From assembly GCA_037957365.1 (NCBI GenBank), contig JARHVA010003524.1, forward strand, positions 1,872,501 through 1,936,500: a DNA stretch of 64,000 bases, given 5' to 3'. Positions 46,746 to 58,794 of the stretch are shown here, in pieces; within the stretch, counting starts at the first letter, position 1, and every line of letters begins with the position of its first letter. A program made the translations under genes and the position numbers. This DNA is from Torreya grandis (lineage: Eukaryota > Streptophyta > Pinopsida > Cupressales > Taxaceae). The notes under the pieces are model-generated. The model had not been told where the DNA came from. It saw nothing but the letters and a program-made list of their open reading frames with translations, and did no database searches.

Positions 46746-48448
46746 ATTATGATTGTTGATCATGGTATTAATTCAATGTTATTAATAATTTTTTTAACAA
46801 GTTATCAACTTAGCTTATAGACTTTAGATACCTACATATAAAATTTTAGATCCTTGAATTGAAAATAACTTTTGATCATGCCAAATATTGACATATAATA
46901 ACATTCTGAATTTAGAAAAATAGATATCAAGGCAATCATTTTTAGTAGGTTTTCAAAATTAGCCTACTTAACATTGTAAAATGGAATGCACAAATAGAAA
47001 TCAAGAAACAACATATATGCACAGTAACCAACAATTCATTTCTATAGAGAATACGAGCCATTGATCCAAACTAGCTGCCATAACATAGATATTGATTTAG
47101 ATACATAGAACTGCTTAGAAATTGATTTTTTAAATATAATGTAGGAGATTGATTATTTGATGTATTTCAATTTTTATTGAATTTTTTGGTTCACATCAAT
47201 ATAACTATATGTTATAATTATAGAACATTTCCTAAACTATTTAGAGAAGAATGACCCCAATGCATTGAGATTTTCTGAACTAGAATTGGACCTTGAAGAG
47301 CTATACAAACTGCATCAAATACATGATATTGAAGCATACTTTTGTCAGATGAAAATTTCTAAAACTTCATGCACAAAAATTGGTGAACATGGACTATGGG
47401 GTGATAATTTATACATAAATTATCTTTCGAAATGACTAAACATCCTCATTTGTGTTTGGTCTTTAACAAGAAAATAAAAACATTTCCACTTTAGCGAGAA
47501 CATACATTCACCTCTGTATTGCATACTTTTCCATGATCATACCTCAGTGTATGAACATTATGAACCATTGTATTATAATAAATTAAATAGTTATCAAGGT
47601 CTTTCATGACAAACACCTTCATTAAGAACTTGTGTTATGATTTATATTTATTGGGAAACAAATGTTGCAAAGATGCAATTATGCAAATTGTCAAAAATGA
47701 TAGAAAATGTATCTTGTTGTGGCGATAACTTATTTAATTATATTTTCCATTTAAAATAAATGCTTTCAACATATGGTCTTTACGATGCTATTTATCACAA
47801 TCTTTTTTTAATAACTTTGTTTCTAGAGATGTAAAAGCATATTATTGTTTGGAGGAAAACATAACAAACAATGCTATAAAATAAATACCAACAATTACAA
47901 ATTGGAAGCATACATTGTTAAGATGGGTTTGAGCTATGATGAAGGTGGAATAAAAGGTAACAAGTTTGTTATCTAATGGCTTTCATATTTATTAAAAGTA
48001 TAAATTTACCTATGATCATTGACAAGTCAACATATTGTTAAAATCTATAACAACTGTACTCAACCACACCCCATATATAGCATAATAGTTTTTGATACAA
48101 ATACAGAGCATGTCCATTACGAGCCATCAATAGTGAAATAACATATTGAAGCCTAGGTTTGTGCTTCTTCTGATTACATAGATACACCACCAAAAAAGAG
48201 AGGCAATCTTTGCTTCGCACATCGAAAATAGCACAAGAAAAAACCACAAACCTAAAAACTATCAAGGAACTTATCAAAAGATAATAAAAAATTTTAACAA
48301 AAGAATTACTGATACCCCCACACATGTTTGTGCCATTTGAAAAAAACTATGTTTTAAATATAAAATGCAAATTTTGAATCAATCTAAAAGACACATGCCA
48401 AAAATTAATTACAAATAGTAAAGTCACTCATAAAAAAAAAATGCAAGT
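46746..48448. other. AT-rich stretch upstream of the Helitron fragment
   Basis: No motif recognised. A stop-free stretch near 47245-47430 (ALRFSELELDLEELYKLH) looks protein-like but I cannot place it. The 5' end and first codons of the Helitron ORF may lie here in decayed form. Confidence 0.35.
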
Positions 48449-48792
48449 TGTAATCAATTATTGAAAAATAGAATGCTTCCTAGATTTGCAATACCTACTA
48501 ATATTAGACTAAAAAAGTGCTTAAAATCTATACTACTGCTATCAAACCTTGAAGAAAGACTTTTTGCATTAAGAATTACATTTTCTCAGAGAAGAGACAT
48601 TGGCTACAACAAACCACATATTGGTCTAAAAGGACCAATTATCAATGTTCCATCAAATGTTGATAAGATTTAGAAAACATTACCTAAATCCATAGATGAA
48701 TAGAAAATAATTGTTGTAGCTATAAAAATATGATTAAAATATAAAAATGTATATCAATAAACAACACTTGATCCCAAAATTATTATGAAATC
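48449..48792 (+). pseudogene. Helitron N-terminal (DUF6570-like) fragment
   Basis: First recognisable part of a Helitron RepHel polyprotein. The reading MLPRFAIPTN, SNLEERLFALRITFSQRRDI, GYNKPHIGLKGPIINVPSNV, then LPKSIDE matches the conserved 'LPrFAi.N', 'LtnLEErLvalRIpFmqire', 'G.iiNVPv.i...' and 'LPR...d' order. That order precedes the Rep domain in many eukaryotic Helitron proteins. It then continues in frame shifts (KNVYQ, TTLDPKII) up to the point where the copia element inserted (TSD at 48793). The reading resumes at 55061. Several stops; not functional. Confidence 0.8.
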
Positions 48793-48797
48793 ATTGT
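48793..48797. repeat. Target site duplication ATTGT (left)
   Basis: Matches 55056-55060 on the far side of the copia element. Confidence 0.9.
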
Positions 48798-49235
48798 TGA
48801 AAGGAATGATAATTAGCTTATTCCAAGCCACAAAGATCTATGGTGTTAATAAAACATCACATTCACAAAAATAATATTTTTAAATTAATTTGATAACATA
48901 TACTTACATATACATATGCAAAACAAAAAATCAACAATACCATATATTATATCTCCAAAATTTGTCCAATACAATGAATATGCTTTGCATATATAGGCAA
49001 AGAAGATCAATACTAACTAAGAGATCAAACTTTGGACTAAGAGATAACTATCCCTAAAGGATAGAAACAACTAGCAAACATCCCCATAATATCTAAATAT
49101 AAATATGTAATATCTCATAATATCTAAAATAAGATAAAGGAAATATTCACACATAAATGGTGAGAATAAATAAATAAAAGGAAATAATAAAACACTTATG
49201 TGAACATGAGGTAAGGTAAATAAACTATTCTAACA
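48798..49235 (-). repeat. 3' LTR of the nested copia element
   Basis: On the minus strand it starts TGTTAGAATAG and ends ...CCTTTCA; partner of 54634-55055. Confidence 0.93.
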
Positions 49236-49248
49236 CCCCCTTTCAAGT
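49236..49248 (-). promoter_or_regulatory. Polypurine tract of the nested copia element
   Basis: Minus strand CACTTGAAAGGGGG directly before the 3' LTR. Confidence 0.85.
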
Positions 49249-49339
49249 GAAGCTAGGGGCTAAAAAAGGTGGCATATCTACAGTATGAGTCTCAACATCA
49301 AGACCTGATCAGGTACTCATGTACAATATATCCATGAAG

Positions 49340-50950
49340 AAATGAAGAAATAAGATATCATCCTAAACCCTCCCCAAGGATAACTTCCAAAACTTCAAGC
49401 ATGCCATGCAACTCAAGGTAACAAGGTGATGCAAAAGGCTTAGAAAAGATGTCTACAACCTACTACTAAGTCAGAATGTACTCCAAGCAAAGAACTCCAT
49501 CTTGAATGTGCTGATGAATGAAGTGCATGTGAATCTCAATATGATTATTCTGATGGTGCTTAAAAAGGTTATAAGAAATGTGAATTGCACTTTGGTTCTC
49601 ACACCAAAGTACAATAGGTGAATTCTATGTGAAGCCTAAGAACCTACTGACTCACTGTGACTACTGCCCTATACTCTACCTCTGTTAATAAAAGTGCAAT
49701 AAATTTTTGCTTCTTTCAAGTCCAAACAAATGGAGAATAACCAAGAAAAAAATAGTATCAAAAGTGGTATTCCCATCATTAATAGACCCTACCCAATCAT
49801 AATTAGTATATCCAACCAACTAAGGAGAATCTCTAGTGTAGTGTGATCCAAAAATGGGAAGTGCCTTACAGATATCATAAAATCCTCTTGGAAACTTGCC
49901 AATGATTGTCATTAGGAGCATGTGAAAATTGATATACAAGCCTAACTATAAATGAAATATCAGGGCAAGTATGGGTTAAGTACATGAGACTTCCAACCAA
50001 CTACCTATACAATGTAGGATCACAAAGAGGAATAATGTAGGTAAAAGTAAGAGTGACACAAGACTAGAAAGGAAAGGGACTTGAATTATAATTAACCATG
50101 CTAAAATATTGAATAAGATCAAGAGTGTACTTTTGCTAACTCAAATGAATCCCTAAATCTAACTGATAAATCTATAATCTAAAGAAAAGGTGTAAAATAC
50201 TAATATCTACCATATTAAACTATGTTGAAAGAGCCCGCTGACTAACCTAAATTTGAGAAGAAGAGCTGCCTATAAGAAGCAGATCATTAAAATACAAAAC
50301 TAGTATAACAATATCCTTTCTAACATTCTGGATATATATGATAAGATCTAAGTGGTAATGAACAAAGCCAACAGATAGAATACAAGAATCCATCTTCTCA
50401 TACCAAGCCCAAGGAATTTATTTCAGACCGTAGAGAGACCTTCGTAGTCAAAAAATAAGAGAAGAATCATAAACAAACATAGTAGGTTATTTCATGTAGA
50501 TTTTCTCCTACAAATCTCCATGTACGAAGGCACTCTTTACGTCTATTTGGTATATAAGCCAACCCTATGGTGCAATAAGAGAAAATACAAGGTGCATAGA
50601 ACCCATCTTGGCAACAGGGGAAAAGTATCAGAGTAATCAATAATTTTGACTTATGAGAAACCTTTTTCTAGTAGATGAGCCTTATACTTATCAATGGACC
50701 CATTAACTACATGTTTGGTTTGATATATCCACTTGCATTTAACTAACTTTCTTCCCTTAGGAAGAGAGACCAAATCCCAAGTATGATTCTTCATCAAGGA
50801 AGAATACTCATCTGTCATCGCATCATCCCACTCTTGTATCCCATGAGCTTGTGAAAAAGACTATGGATCCCCAAAAAATGCCTGATACAAAAGTACAAAA
50901 CTTGTAGAATGTGCATGATGATGTCTAATGGGTGGAAAATCTTGTATGAA
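49340..50950 (-). pseudogene. Copia reverse transcriptase and RNase H
   Basis: Minus-strand reading of the RT half of pol with many stops. Blocks seen: DIVILVLYFNDLLLIGSS around 50290-50320, where the usual YVDDLLL reads YFNDLLL and so one catalytic aspartate is lost. It is followed by a 'LG.HLS..KYTLDLIQYFSMV' type segment near 50110-50150 and LVGSLMYLTHTCPDISFIV near 49960. RNase H appears near 49650-49850 as GWIY*L*LG, then TEVEYRAVVTVS. The tail runs to the PPT at 49248. RT copies element RNA into DNA; this one cannot. Confidence 0.85.
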
Positions 50951-51029
50951 AGGTGCTACCTCAAAAACTATAGTATGATCCCACTTAGGCATAGTGGGAA
51001 CATGATCCACATCTAAGTCTACATCCATA

Positions 51030-51300
51030 ACCTCCTCAGTATCTTCCTAAACTAGTTCCTTAAAGAAGGGATCATCAAGATGAAGTGAAAAATTATCAAT
51101 GGATGGAATCAAAGAAGAATAAAAAGTCATGGAAGAAGATGAAGACTCATGAGAAGAGATATGCTCATCAAACTGAACATGTGTTTGAAAAGGAACATCA
51201 TGAAAATCAATATCTAAAATTTGATAAGCTCTCATATCTTCACAATACCCTACAAAGATCAAGGGTTTACTCTTCTTATTCAACACTTTTTATTTCTTCT
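51030..51300 (-). pseudogene. Copia integrase C-terminal to RT linker
   Basis: Minus-strand segment beginning NKKSKPLIFVGYCEDMRAYQ, the conserved 'd.ks.p.iFlGY...kgYrl' block after the copia integrase core. An acidic, Ser-rich linker follows, as usual before RT. Confidence 0.85.
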
Positions 51301-51449
51301 TTGGTACAAAAGCCTAAGCACGACCCCCAAAAACTCAAAAAAATGAGACATCTGACTTAGTTCTAGATCAATCCTCTTCTGGAGTTAAATGATCAAGTGT
51401 TATGTGCAGTATGTGATTCTAAATGTAGTTTACAAAATTAAGTGCTTCT

Positions 51450-52080
51450 ACCTAGTATATAGGAGGTAAATATCACGAATGCATAATGCAATTATCCATC
51501 TACTTTAAATTTTGGTTCTAACCTTTTGCTAAACGTTTCTATTGTGGAGTATAAGGAATAGAATGTAGGTGAATAATGCCATGAGTTGACAAAAACTCAG
51601 AAAAATATTTACTAAAGTACCCCCCTTTATTATTAGTGTGAAGCTTCTTTATGCAACTAGAATATTGATTCCTGAACAAAGCCTTGAAGACTTTTAAGTG
51701 TGAAAAAACTTCACTCTTGTACTTGAGAAAATAAACCCAAGTACACCTTGAGAAATTATTAATAAATGTAAGTGCATATTTAGCTCCATTGAAAGGATAT
51801 AAAAAAACCATCAAGTCACTATGCACAATCTCAAGTGGTGAATAATCTCTCTTGGACATACCCTTAGGAAATGAATCTTAATGTTGTTTTCCTAATGCAC
51901 ATCCATGGAGAACTCCATCAAGATAAGAAACTATAGGAAGACTATCAACCATACCATGAGTGCTTAACTCTTTCAAATATCGATAATTAATATTTCTAAA
52001 TCTCTCAAGGGTGAGGACATAGCCGAATTGGTGTGAAGGTAAGTCATGAGGCATAGTGTTAGGATAATGATCCAAGTGCT
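51450..52080 (-). pseudogene. Copia GAG-pre-integrase and integrase core
   Basis: Minus strand. The zinc-binding pre-integrase segment reads NINYRYLKELSTHGMVDSLP then GCALGKQH (51.88-52.03 kb). It is followed by the rve core: SPLEIVHSDLMVFLYPFNGA (first catalytic D present), FINNFSRCTWVYFLKYKSEV, HTNNKGGYFSKYFSEFLSTH (second catalytic position reads N instead of D) and LHSIPYTPQ. Integrase would join element cDNA to host DNA. Confidence 0.9.
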
Positions 52081-52084
52081 ACAC

Positions 52085-52372
52085 AACATCAATTCAATTC
52101 ACCCTAGCTTACCCCAAACCCTTTTAGCTTATATGGGGAGTGGAGTTGGTTAAGGGCTTTGGGTTCATTCCATATAGGTCTCAAGGTCGATTCTCACTAC
52201 CTAGAATTCCCTGTCACGTGTGGCTTCCAGGAGGTCATGTGGCTCCCAAGGGGATTAGTCTCACCTATCTCACCTCTTCTTTTCTCCAAAACTTGGCAAT
52301 AAAATTAATCCCAAGGCAAAGAGGGATGCAGTCACTGGGATAGACATGGGGACACCTCCTGGTCAACCAAAA
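52085..52372 (+). mobile_element. SINE-like insertion inside the copia element
   Basis: About 290 bases that interrupt the copia coding order between protease and pre-integrase and do not read as copia on either strand. On the plus strand it has a tRNA-like head: an A-box-like TGGAGTTGGTTAAGGG (52141-52156), a B-box-like GGTCGATTC (52185-52193, one mismatch), and a nine-A tail at 52364-52372. I could not find a convincing target duplication, so the ends are approximate. It differs in sequence from the SINE at 45978. Confidence 0.6.
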
Positions 52373-52548
52373 AAAAAGTCTAAATTTCTCATGCTAAGTT
52401 TACTCTCAAAATTAGTATGAGAAATAAAACATGACCCCATAGAAGAAATGCCATCAAAACCCTCAAAGTGATATAGTATAGAAATATGATCAATAATACA
52501 TTATGCAACAAGTGAATGAGGCTCCAATAAAGTTCAAATTTCAGCCCC

Positions 52549-52985
52549 TTATGGTGTGAAACTTATGGTCTTGCCCTGACCATAATGACAAATTTGATAA
52601 ATAAAAAGTAAATGTGAAGTGATATTAGGAACATATAGTGCATCTTTGATGTGGCCACGAACAAGTTGTATGCCACCTTTTACCTTAACAAAAATAAATG
52701 AAGAATCTCCAACCTCAATGTTGGAAGTATAACTCAAACCAAGAGATATGAAAGACTCTTTAGAAAAAGTCATATGGTGAGAAGCAAAAGAATCTATAAC
52801 CCAACTACCTACAATAGGTGAATGAGATATTCTACCAACATTAAGTGCTTTGCCATGCTCATTAGAATAAGGTGGATTGGAGATATAGATCTTGTGTTTT
52901 CTAATTTCATCCTCTAAGGCTTGCATTATCTTCCAACACCTATTTTCTACATGACCAATCCCCCAACAAAAGGAGCATAAAAGGC
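52549..52985 (-). pseudogene. Copia zinc knuckle and protease
   Basis: Minus strand. An intact CCHC knuckle (CSFCWGIGHVENRC, C-x2-C-x4-H-x4-C) near 52935-52976 is followed by the protease block SWVIDSFASHHMTFSKESF, where the catalytic DSG reads DSF. Then come VGDSSFIFVKVKGGIQL, KDALYVPNITSHLLFIYQIC. Copia protease matures the polyprotein. Confidence 0.9.
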
Positions 52986-53099
52986 TAGATTTATTCTTAG
53001 ATTTATAAGACTTTTTGGGTTTAGAATTACTGTCTTTAAGTTTAGTGTCACTTTAAGATGGAGGAGTGGTTTTGGATTTACTTTTTTATTTTACCTTGC

Positions 53100-53660
53100 C
53101 CTTAGGATGAGATGCTAATAAGGCCTTTTGAGAGGTGGAAGACTCAAGGTTAGACAATTTGGATTCTTCCCTAGTAAGTCTTTCACAAAAAAACTCTAAA
53201 TCAAGTATTTTGAAAGTGGTACCTAAGGCATCCATGCTAGATCAAAAGGTAGAAGCAAAGATTTGGAATGGACATTTAAACTTAGAAAGAATTAAGTAAA
53301 CACACTCTTCATCTTTCTTATCTCTTCTAATTCCCTTTAATTGTGTCAACAAGTGCTTGAACTTAGTAAGATAGTCTATAATAGATGAAAAATCTTTAAG
53401 ATTGAGAGAATTGATCTCTAATTCAATTTGCATGGCTCTCATATGATCCACCTTACCAAATAAACCATTTAATTTTTACCATATTTTGACAGGAAAGTCA
53501 CAACCTTCCAAATGAAATAAAAAACTATCACTTAAATAAGTTCATATCAAACCCATGCACTCATCAAATTTGCATTGGTGCTAAATATTTTCATATTCTC
53601 TAGTGAACATTGGTTGTATTGTAGTCATTAAAGTCCAATATTCTATGTTTAATGATTATT
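53100..53660 (-). pseudogene. Copia gag (UBN2 type)
   Basis: Minus strand; HMRAMQIELEINSLNLKDFS, IIDYLTKFKHLLTQLKGIRR and KKDEECVYLILSKFKCPFQI match the UBN2 gag core of copia elements with alpha-helical 'yl.kfk.l...L...g....de..v..iL..L...y' pattern. Fragmented at both ends. Confidence 0.85.
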
Positions 53661-54621
53661 TCTATTCTTGGTCTTCATGTGTAGTAATTATGTGTTGTTA
53701 ATGGTTCACATTGATCTAATGCAGAAGAGGCTATTCTATCACCAAAGAGCAAAAAAATGCAAATAAGTGCACACATAAGCACCAAGACAACCCCCCAAAA
53801 TATTTTATATTGAGTCCCCCCTAGAATTTGACACTTTATATTTTGCTGTATTTTATAAAAGAAATGACACTAATAGATTGAGTGTAAAAAAATATACACT
53901 TTTGGAAAAATTAGCACTCCATTTTGAGTTACCGATCAAAAGATATATTTTTTACAAAATTTTTCATTATAAATGGGTCAAAAAACAAATTTGCACCAAA
54001 AAAATTTAAAATTCTTGAAAAAAATATTGGAGAGATTAAAAAAATTAATTCAAAGGGCTAGAATTAATCTCCCACTAGTAGGAATAAAAAATTAATCCCC
54101 TTCCACATGACCATACCATACAACCAAGGGGCTAAGGATGAGGATGAGAGATCCCCCTTGGGATTCGTGTGGGTATTACATCATAAGAAAAGAAGGAAAT
54201 TTGAGATGAATAGTGTTGCTGCCTACTGGTCTAATATTGACACATTGTCACTCTGATTCTATCTACTATCCTAAATTTGATACCCATCTGAATGTCATCA
54301 CTGTTCTATTCATGGATTTGAAAAATAAACATAGCTACAATGTATAAAAAGCACATAATTATGTTTGAGGATGCACTAAAAAAACATACTGTGGCCAAAA
54401 ACACACCCATACTATAAATAACACAAAATCAAATACATATCTACAAAAAAATAAGCTCTTCTTCCTTCCAAACCATTGCTGTAAATGTCGTAAGCTCAAA
54501 TCTACAACAAAAAATGTAGAGGTTTTCCTCCTACAATTCACAACAAACAAAAACGAGTTAGATATATGGATAGAAATTAATCTTGCAACAAACTTATAAA
54601 TGAATGTCTACAACACCTTAA
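53661..54621 (-). other. 5' leader of the nested copia element
   Basis: Between PBS and gag on the minus strand; AT-rich, no recognised coding content. Confidence 0.5.
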
Positions 54622-54633
54622 AATCTGGTACCA
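54622..54633 (-). promoter_or_regulatory. Primer binding site of the nested copia element
   Basis: Minus strand TGGTACCAGATT begins at the base after the 5' LTR; it resembles the initiator-Met primer TGGTATCAGAGC with changes. Confidence 0.75.
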
Positions 54634-55055
54634 TGAAAGGAATAATAATCAGATTGTTCCAAGCCAAAAATATTTATGGTGTTAATAGAACATCACATTC
54701 ATAAAAACAATATTTTGAAAGTAATTTGACAACATATACTTATAGATACATATTCAACATAAAAGAGCATCAATGCCATAAATTATATCTCCAAAACTTG
54801 TCCAATACAATGAATACGCCTTACATATATAGGTAAGGAAGATCAATCCTAACTAAGAGATCAAACTAAGAGATCAAATCTAGGACTAAGAGATAAATAT
54901 CCTTAAAGGATAAAAATAACTAACAAATATCTCCATAATATCTAAAGATAAATACGTAATATCTCATAATATCTAAAAAAATGGTGGGAATAAATAAAAG
55001 AAAATAATAAAGCACCTAGGTGAATATGAGCTAAGGTAAATAACCTACTCTAACA
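54634..55055 (-). repeat. 5' LTR of the nested copia element
   Basis: 422 bases, partner of 48798-49235. Contains a duplicated ctaagagatcaaa word not doubled in the other LTR. Confidence 0.93.
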
Positions 55056-55060
55056 ATTGT
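55056..55060. repeat. Target site duplication ATTGT (right)
   Basis: Matches 48793-48797. Confidence 0.9.
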
Positions 55061-56535
55061 AATAACTATGTATAAGAAAATTGTACATTTATCGTAATGT
55101 ACAAATTAATTCTGATTGGAAATCATTCATGTCCATTGATGTTATAAATACCGCACATAGAAATAGTATCTCTATTGAATCTAAAATTGAAAATGGTAGT
55201 GTGCCAAGTACATTTTTAGACATAAATGAAACCTATTCTAATGATAGTCTAGTGTATGATTTTATAGACTCAACATGTATTGCTACATTGGAGCACAAGG
55301 TAGTTTCAATAACACCAACTGAAGAAATTCATCCACTTGGAATTTTTAAAGACAAATATTTAGAGGAAATAAAATTTTCAACACTTTCCTTTGGAAATCC
55401 TTGTGATGCAGATGTTTTGTCAAGATTCACATATACAAAAATAGAACAATGGGAGATTTTTCATGCTAATCATCAATTTGCATATCATATCACCAATTTA
55501 TTTTTCAAATCAATAAAAATAATCATAGATCAAGTTGGAAAGACTATGTGGATCCAAATTAGAAAAGGGAAGCTAAATGGAAGAATTCTTTTGGCGAAGG
55601 ATATCAAATACAAACCAAACTTAGAAAAGTTACTTAAATTAGAAATTGGATATGTAATTTTAAAAAACATACATATCTGACCTAATTACATGTAGGGTAT
55701 AAATAGAAATGTCTTTGCCATGATACATCAATTAAGGACACAAACATTCTTATTAACTTCTAAAAGCATTGAACATCGTTGGCAACCATTGATAAATGGA
55801 TTAAAACAATTTTATTTGAAAAAAAAAAAGTACAATTCAATGAATTCAATAAATCAAATGACTTATTTTCTTGTAAAAATGTATCCACTCACATTTACAT
55901 GTTATTACAGACATCATATTAATACATTGAAACAAATGTTATGCAATGATGAATCATTAATAGGCAAAATCATATATTATTTTTACGTAACATAATTTCA
56001 GCATAGAAGAAATGCTCATGATCATTAGCTAGTATGGATAAAAAATGCACCGATATATGGAAAAGACCAAAATTCATCAATTATGCATTTTATAGACAAA
56101 TACATAACTTGTGATATCGATACTCTAGAACATGACATAGCCAAATTGCACATACACCATCATACCAATAGTTGTAAAAATAAAGATTTTTTTTTGTAGA
56201 TACAACTTTCCATAACTACTAATGAAACAAACAACAATACTTGAACCCTGTGAAGGAAAAAATGAACTTGAAATTGTAGTATCAAAGAAAATTTACCTAC
56301 CAATAAGTAGAAAATGATATAATGCTTTTGATGACTTTAACATTTTTTTTATAAGACATAAACATGAATGAGTCTCAATACATAGAAACAATACAAAATA
56401 CAATTAAAAAACCCACCATTTTCCTTATGTGTAAGCTATCACAAATATGGAGCAATAGTTTCATAAAAGACATGCCATATTTATGGTAAGCTAATATAGA
56501 TACACAATTTATTTTGAACACATATGTTTAGATTA
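55061..56535 (+). pseudogene. Helitron Rep/N-terminal region, continued
   Basis: Resumes the RepHel reading after the copia element. Order seen: LYIYRNVQINSDWKSFMS, HPLGIFKDKYLEEIKFSTLS, YTKIEQWEIFHANHQFAYHI, NLFFKSIKIIIDQVGKTMWI, LEIGYVILKNIHI. After a stop and a frame change come FAMIHQLRTQTFLLTSKSIE and PLTFTCYYRHHINTLKQMLC, then the Rep histidine region FQHRRNAHDH in place of the usual 'EFQ.RGSPH.H'. This is followed by KNAPIYGKDQNSSIMHFIDK and YITC, then KPTIFLMCKLSQIWSNSFIK and NIDTQFILNTYV. The Rep (HUH nuclease) tyrosine region should follow but is missing; unrelated sequence begins near 56540. The 199-codon open frame 55081-55680 is long for a pseudogene. Confidence 0.85.
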
Positions 56536-56539
56536 ATGT

Positions 56540-58790
56540 AACCCCACTTTTGACTATTGTGGAATCTAGCACAGACACATTAGGAGGTCTAAGTCTCCCC
56601 TAACAATAATAGATAGGAGGTAAAATAAACCAAGTAGTCAAAAAGGACCATACCAAAAAAGAAAACAATAAATAAGAGAGTGGGAAGGCCCAACCAAAAA
56701 AGGAACCATGACAAAAAGTACAATTATTGCATTTGCTTGGTGCAAAAACCAACCAATTTTTAGATGAATAAAAAATCAAATAGAGAAAAGGGCAACTACC
56801 ACATTTGACTAGTGTGACAACCAAACAATTTTTGTTGGACCAAAAACCATCCTAAATTGAAGGAGCTAGAGGCCCAGGTCTCAAAAATAACCTTCAAGGT
56901 CCCTAGGGGACCAAAAAATTGATTTTTGTTGGATCTAGAACTAGTCTAGACATAAATAGAGGTCTAGGTCTCTAAAAAACCTTCAAGATCTTGAAAAAAC
57001 CTAAACCCAAACATAACCACCAAATAAAAAGTGAAAGTAAAGAAGTCATGGGGGTCCCTAATGATCCTAGATAGAATCAGATTGGGTCAAAAACTAGAGA
57101 CCATAATAGAGCAAAGAGGTTTTACAGATTGACCCTAAAACTATTTCTAAGCATAAGGGGGCTTAGGTCCCCAAAAGATCCTTTTAAATAGAACCAAACA
57201 TTTCTAGAAAGTGTAAAATGACCCAATTTTTCTAGACGTTGAGGCCAACATTCATAATGGAACATATGGGTTTTGAACTGGAGCCCTCAAACCAAGAAAA
57301 ACTACTAAAAGAGACTAAAGGTAGAGCCCAAAGGGGTTGCTAGGGTTACCAAAAAGATCCTGAACCCAACTAGAAATACTTAACAGGGTAATCCTTCAAA
57401 ATGTTAGGAATGCCTAGGATCTTAACATGAAACACATGCCTAGAGAAAAAAAGGACTTATTTTCTAAGCGTTGATTCCCACCCTAGGTGAGAGCAAAATC
57501 TTGTTTCATATTGAAGATAAAATGATGTTGGCTCGGTCCAACTGTGCCCAAGAGCCTCTTTATGCTACAATTGAAATAAAACTCCAGACCCTCCCTTGAA
57601 AATCTAAGGGATTTAGGAGCATAGCCCATACTAGAACAACAATGAATCTTTCTAACTTTAAACTGGTTCCCACAACTGCCAGGGGCTGAACCTAGCTTTA
57701 AAAAGTAAGCCATGATATCCATAGCCACTAACAAATTAGGGGCACCAAAAGAGGTCCCATTAACATTTCTGAATAGATATGTAAAATGAAGAATTCAAAA
57801 ATTCTTTTGGGTCAAATAAAATAGACTTGGCCCTAAATTTATAATGACAGAAAAGTCAACCCTCCCTAAGGAAGCTTAGAGTCTAGCTGATCATAGTTTT
57901 CACACTCCATCTTCCTTGAAATCTTAGCCCCAAATGTCCCCCAAAGTAGAGGAGCATTCAAGATTTGGAAATGTGAATGCTAGATAAATTGAAACACATT
58001 CATGAAGTGCCAATCAAATTAGTTGATAGACACCACAGATCTTGTGTCATGAATGGTGCACAAATACATCCAAAGGAAATAAAAAAAAGGGCATATCCTT
58101 CTTGAACGAAGAGCTAAGGTTGTCAAAACTCAAGAAACATTTATAAATAGACTCTATAGTAGTTAATCCATCCTCAAAAATTTCAAAATCAAATCTGATT
58201 ATAGGCTTACCAAGCCCAGCTAACAATAGTAGTGAGATAAGGGAGAAAACCCCAGATCTAGACCAAGTTAGCCACTTAGATAAAGAAATCCCTTCAAAGG
58301 AGAAATTATGGGTTGCACTGAGATAGTCAAACCATCTTTTTTTGTTATCAACATCATCCCTATTGTTGATGTCTTCATCTTCCACCTCCCCTATATCCTA
58401 GTTCACAAACCCTCCCCCGCTTCCTTTCCTGCTCATCCTCATTTTATTCTGACCACATGTGATAACATACTAAAACTCATAAATGACAAAGGGAAATTCA
58501 AAAATCAAACATGATTTTAAACAAATATGAAAATAACATGCAACAACAAACATATATGCCTTCCAAATATTACATCGACTTGAAAATGTAATGCTAATAT
58601 ATCAACAAATATTTGCACAAGTTATGCACTTAGTGCGATCAGTTTCATTGAATCATTTCTCAAGAACATGCACTTTTATAAATACATATTGCCTTTATGA
58701 ATGTATATTTATCTTAAAAACTTTAATTCTCTTAAGACATGAACCATATGAATAAAAAATGTGATATGTCAATCCCTTATAGACTATTAC
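56540..58790. other. Unrecognised insert replacing the Rep tyrosine region
   Basis: About 2.2 kb between the two Helitron halves. Plus strand shows repeated ccaaaaaattgatttttgttggatc and gaggtctaggtctc words. On the minus strand two open frames (58385-58047, 57734-57483) have hydrophobic, protein-like composition (EIFEDGLTTIESIYKCFLSF; SLRFSREGLEFYFNCSIKRL) but I do not recognise them. No TSD or terminal repeats found. It may be a decayed retrotransposon plus a deletion of Helitron sequence. Confidence 0.4.
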
Positions 58791-58794
58791 ATTG

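Larger units (their letters stand above)
48798..55055 (-). mobile_element. Complete but dead Ty1/copia element nested in the Helitron
   Basis: A 6.26-kb minus-strand copia retrotransposon with both LTRs (438 and 422 bases), PBS, PPT, TSD ATTGT, and all domains in copia order: gag, protease, integrase, RT, RNase H. LTRs differ at roughly 10-15% of sites by eye, so it is old. Every enzyme has lost key residues or has stops: protease DSG reads DSF, the second integrase aspartate reads N, and the RT YVDD box reads YFND. It interrupts the Helitron reading frame precisely and carries a SINE-like insert at 52085-52372. Confidence 0.94.

Noticed and set aside
47245..47430. Stop-free protein-like stretch upstream of the Helitron fragment
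   Set aside because: No recognisable Helitron motif; kept only as a note within the intergenic entry.
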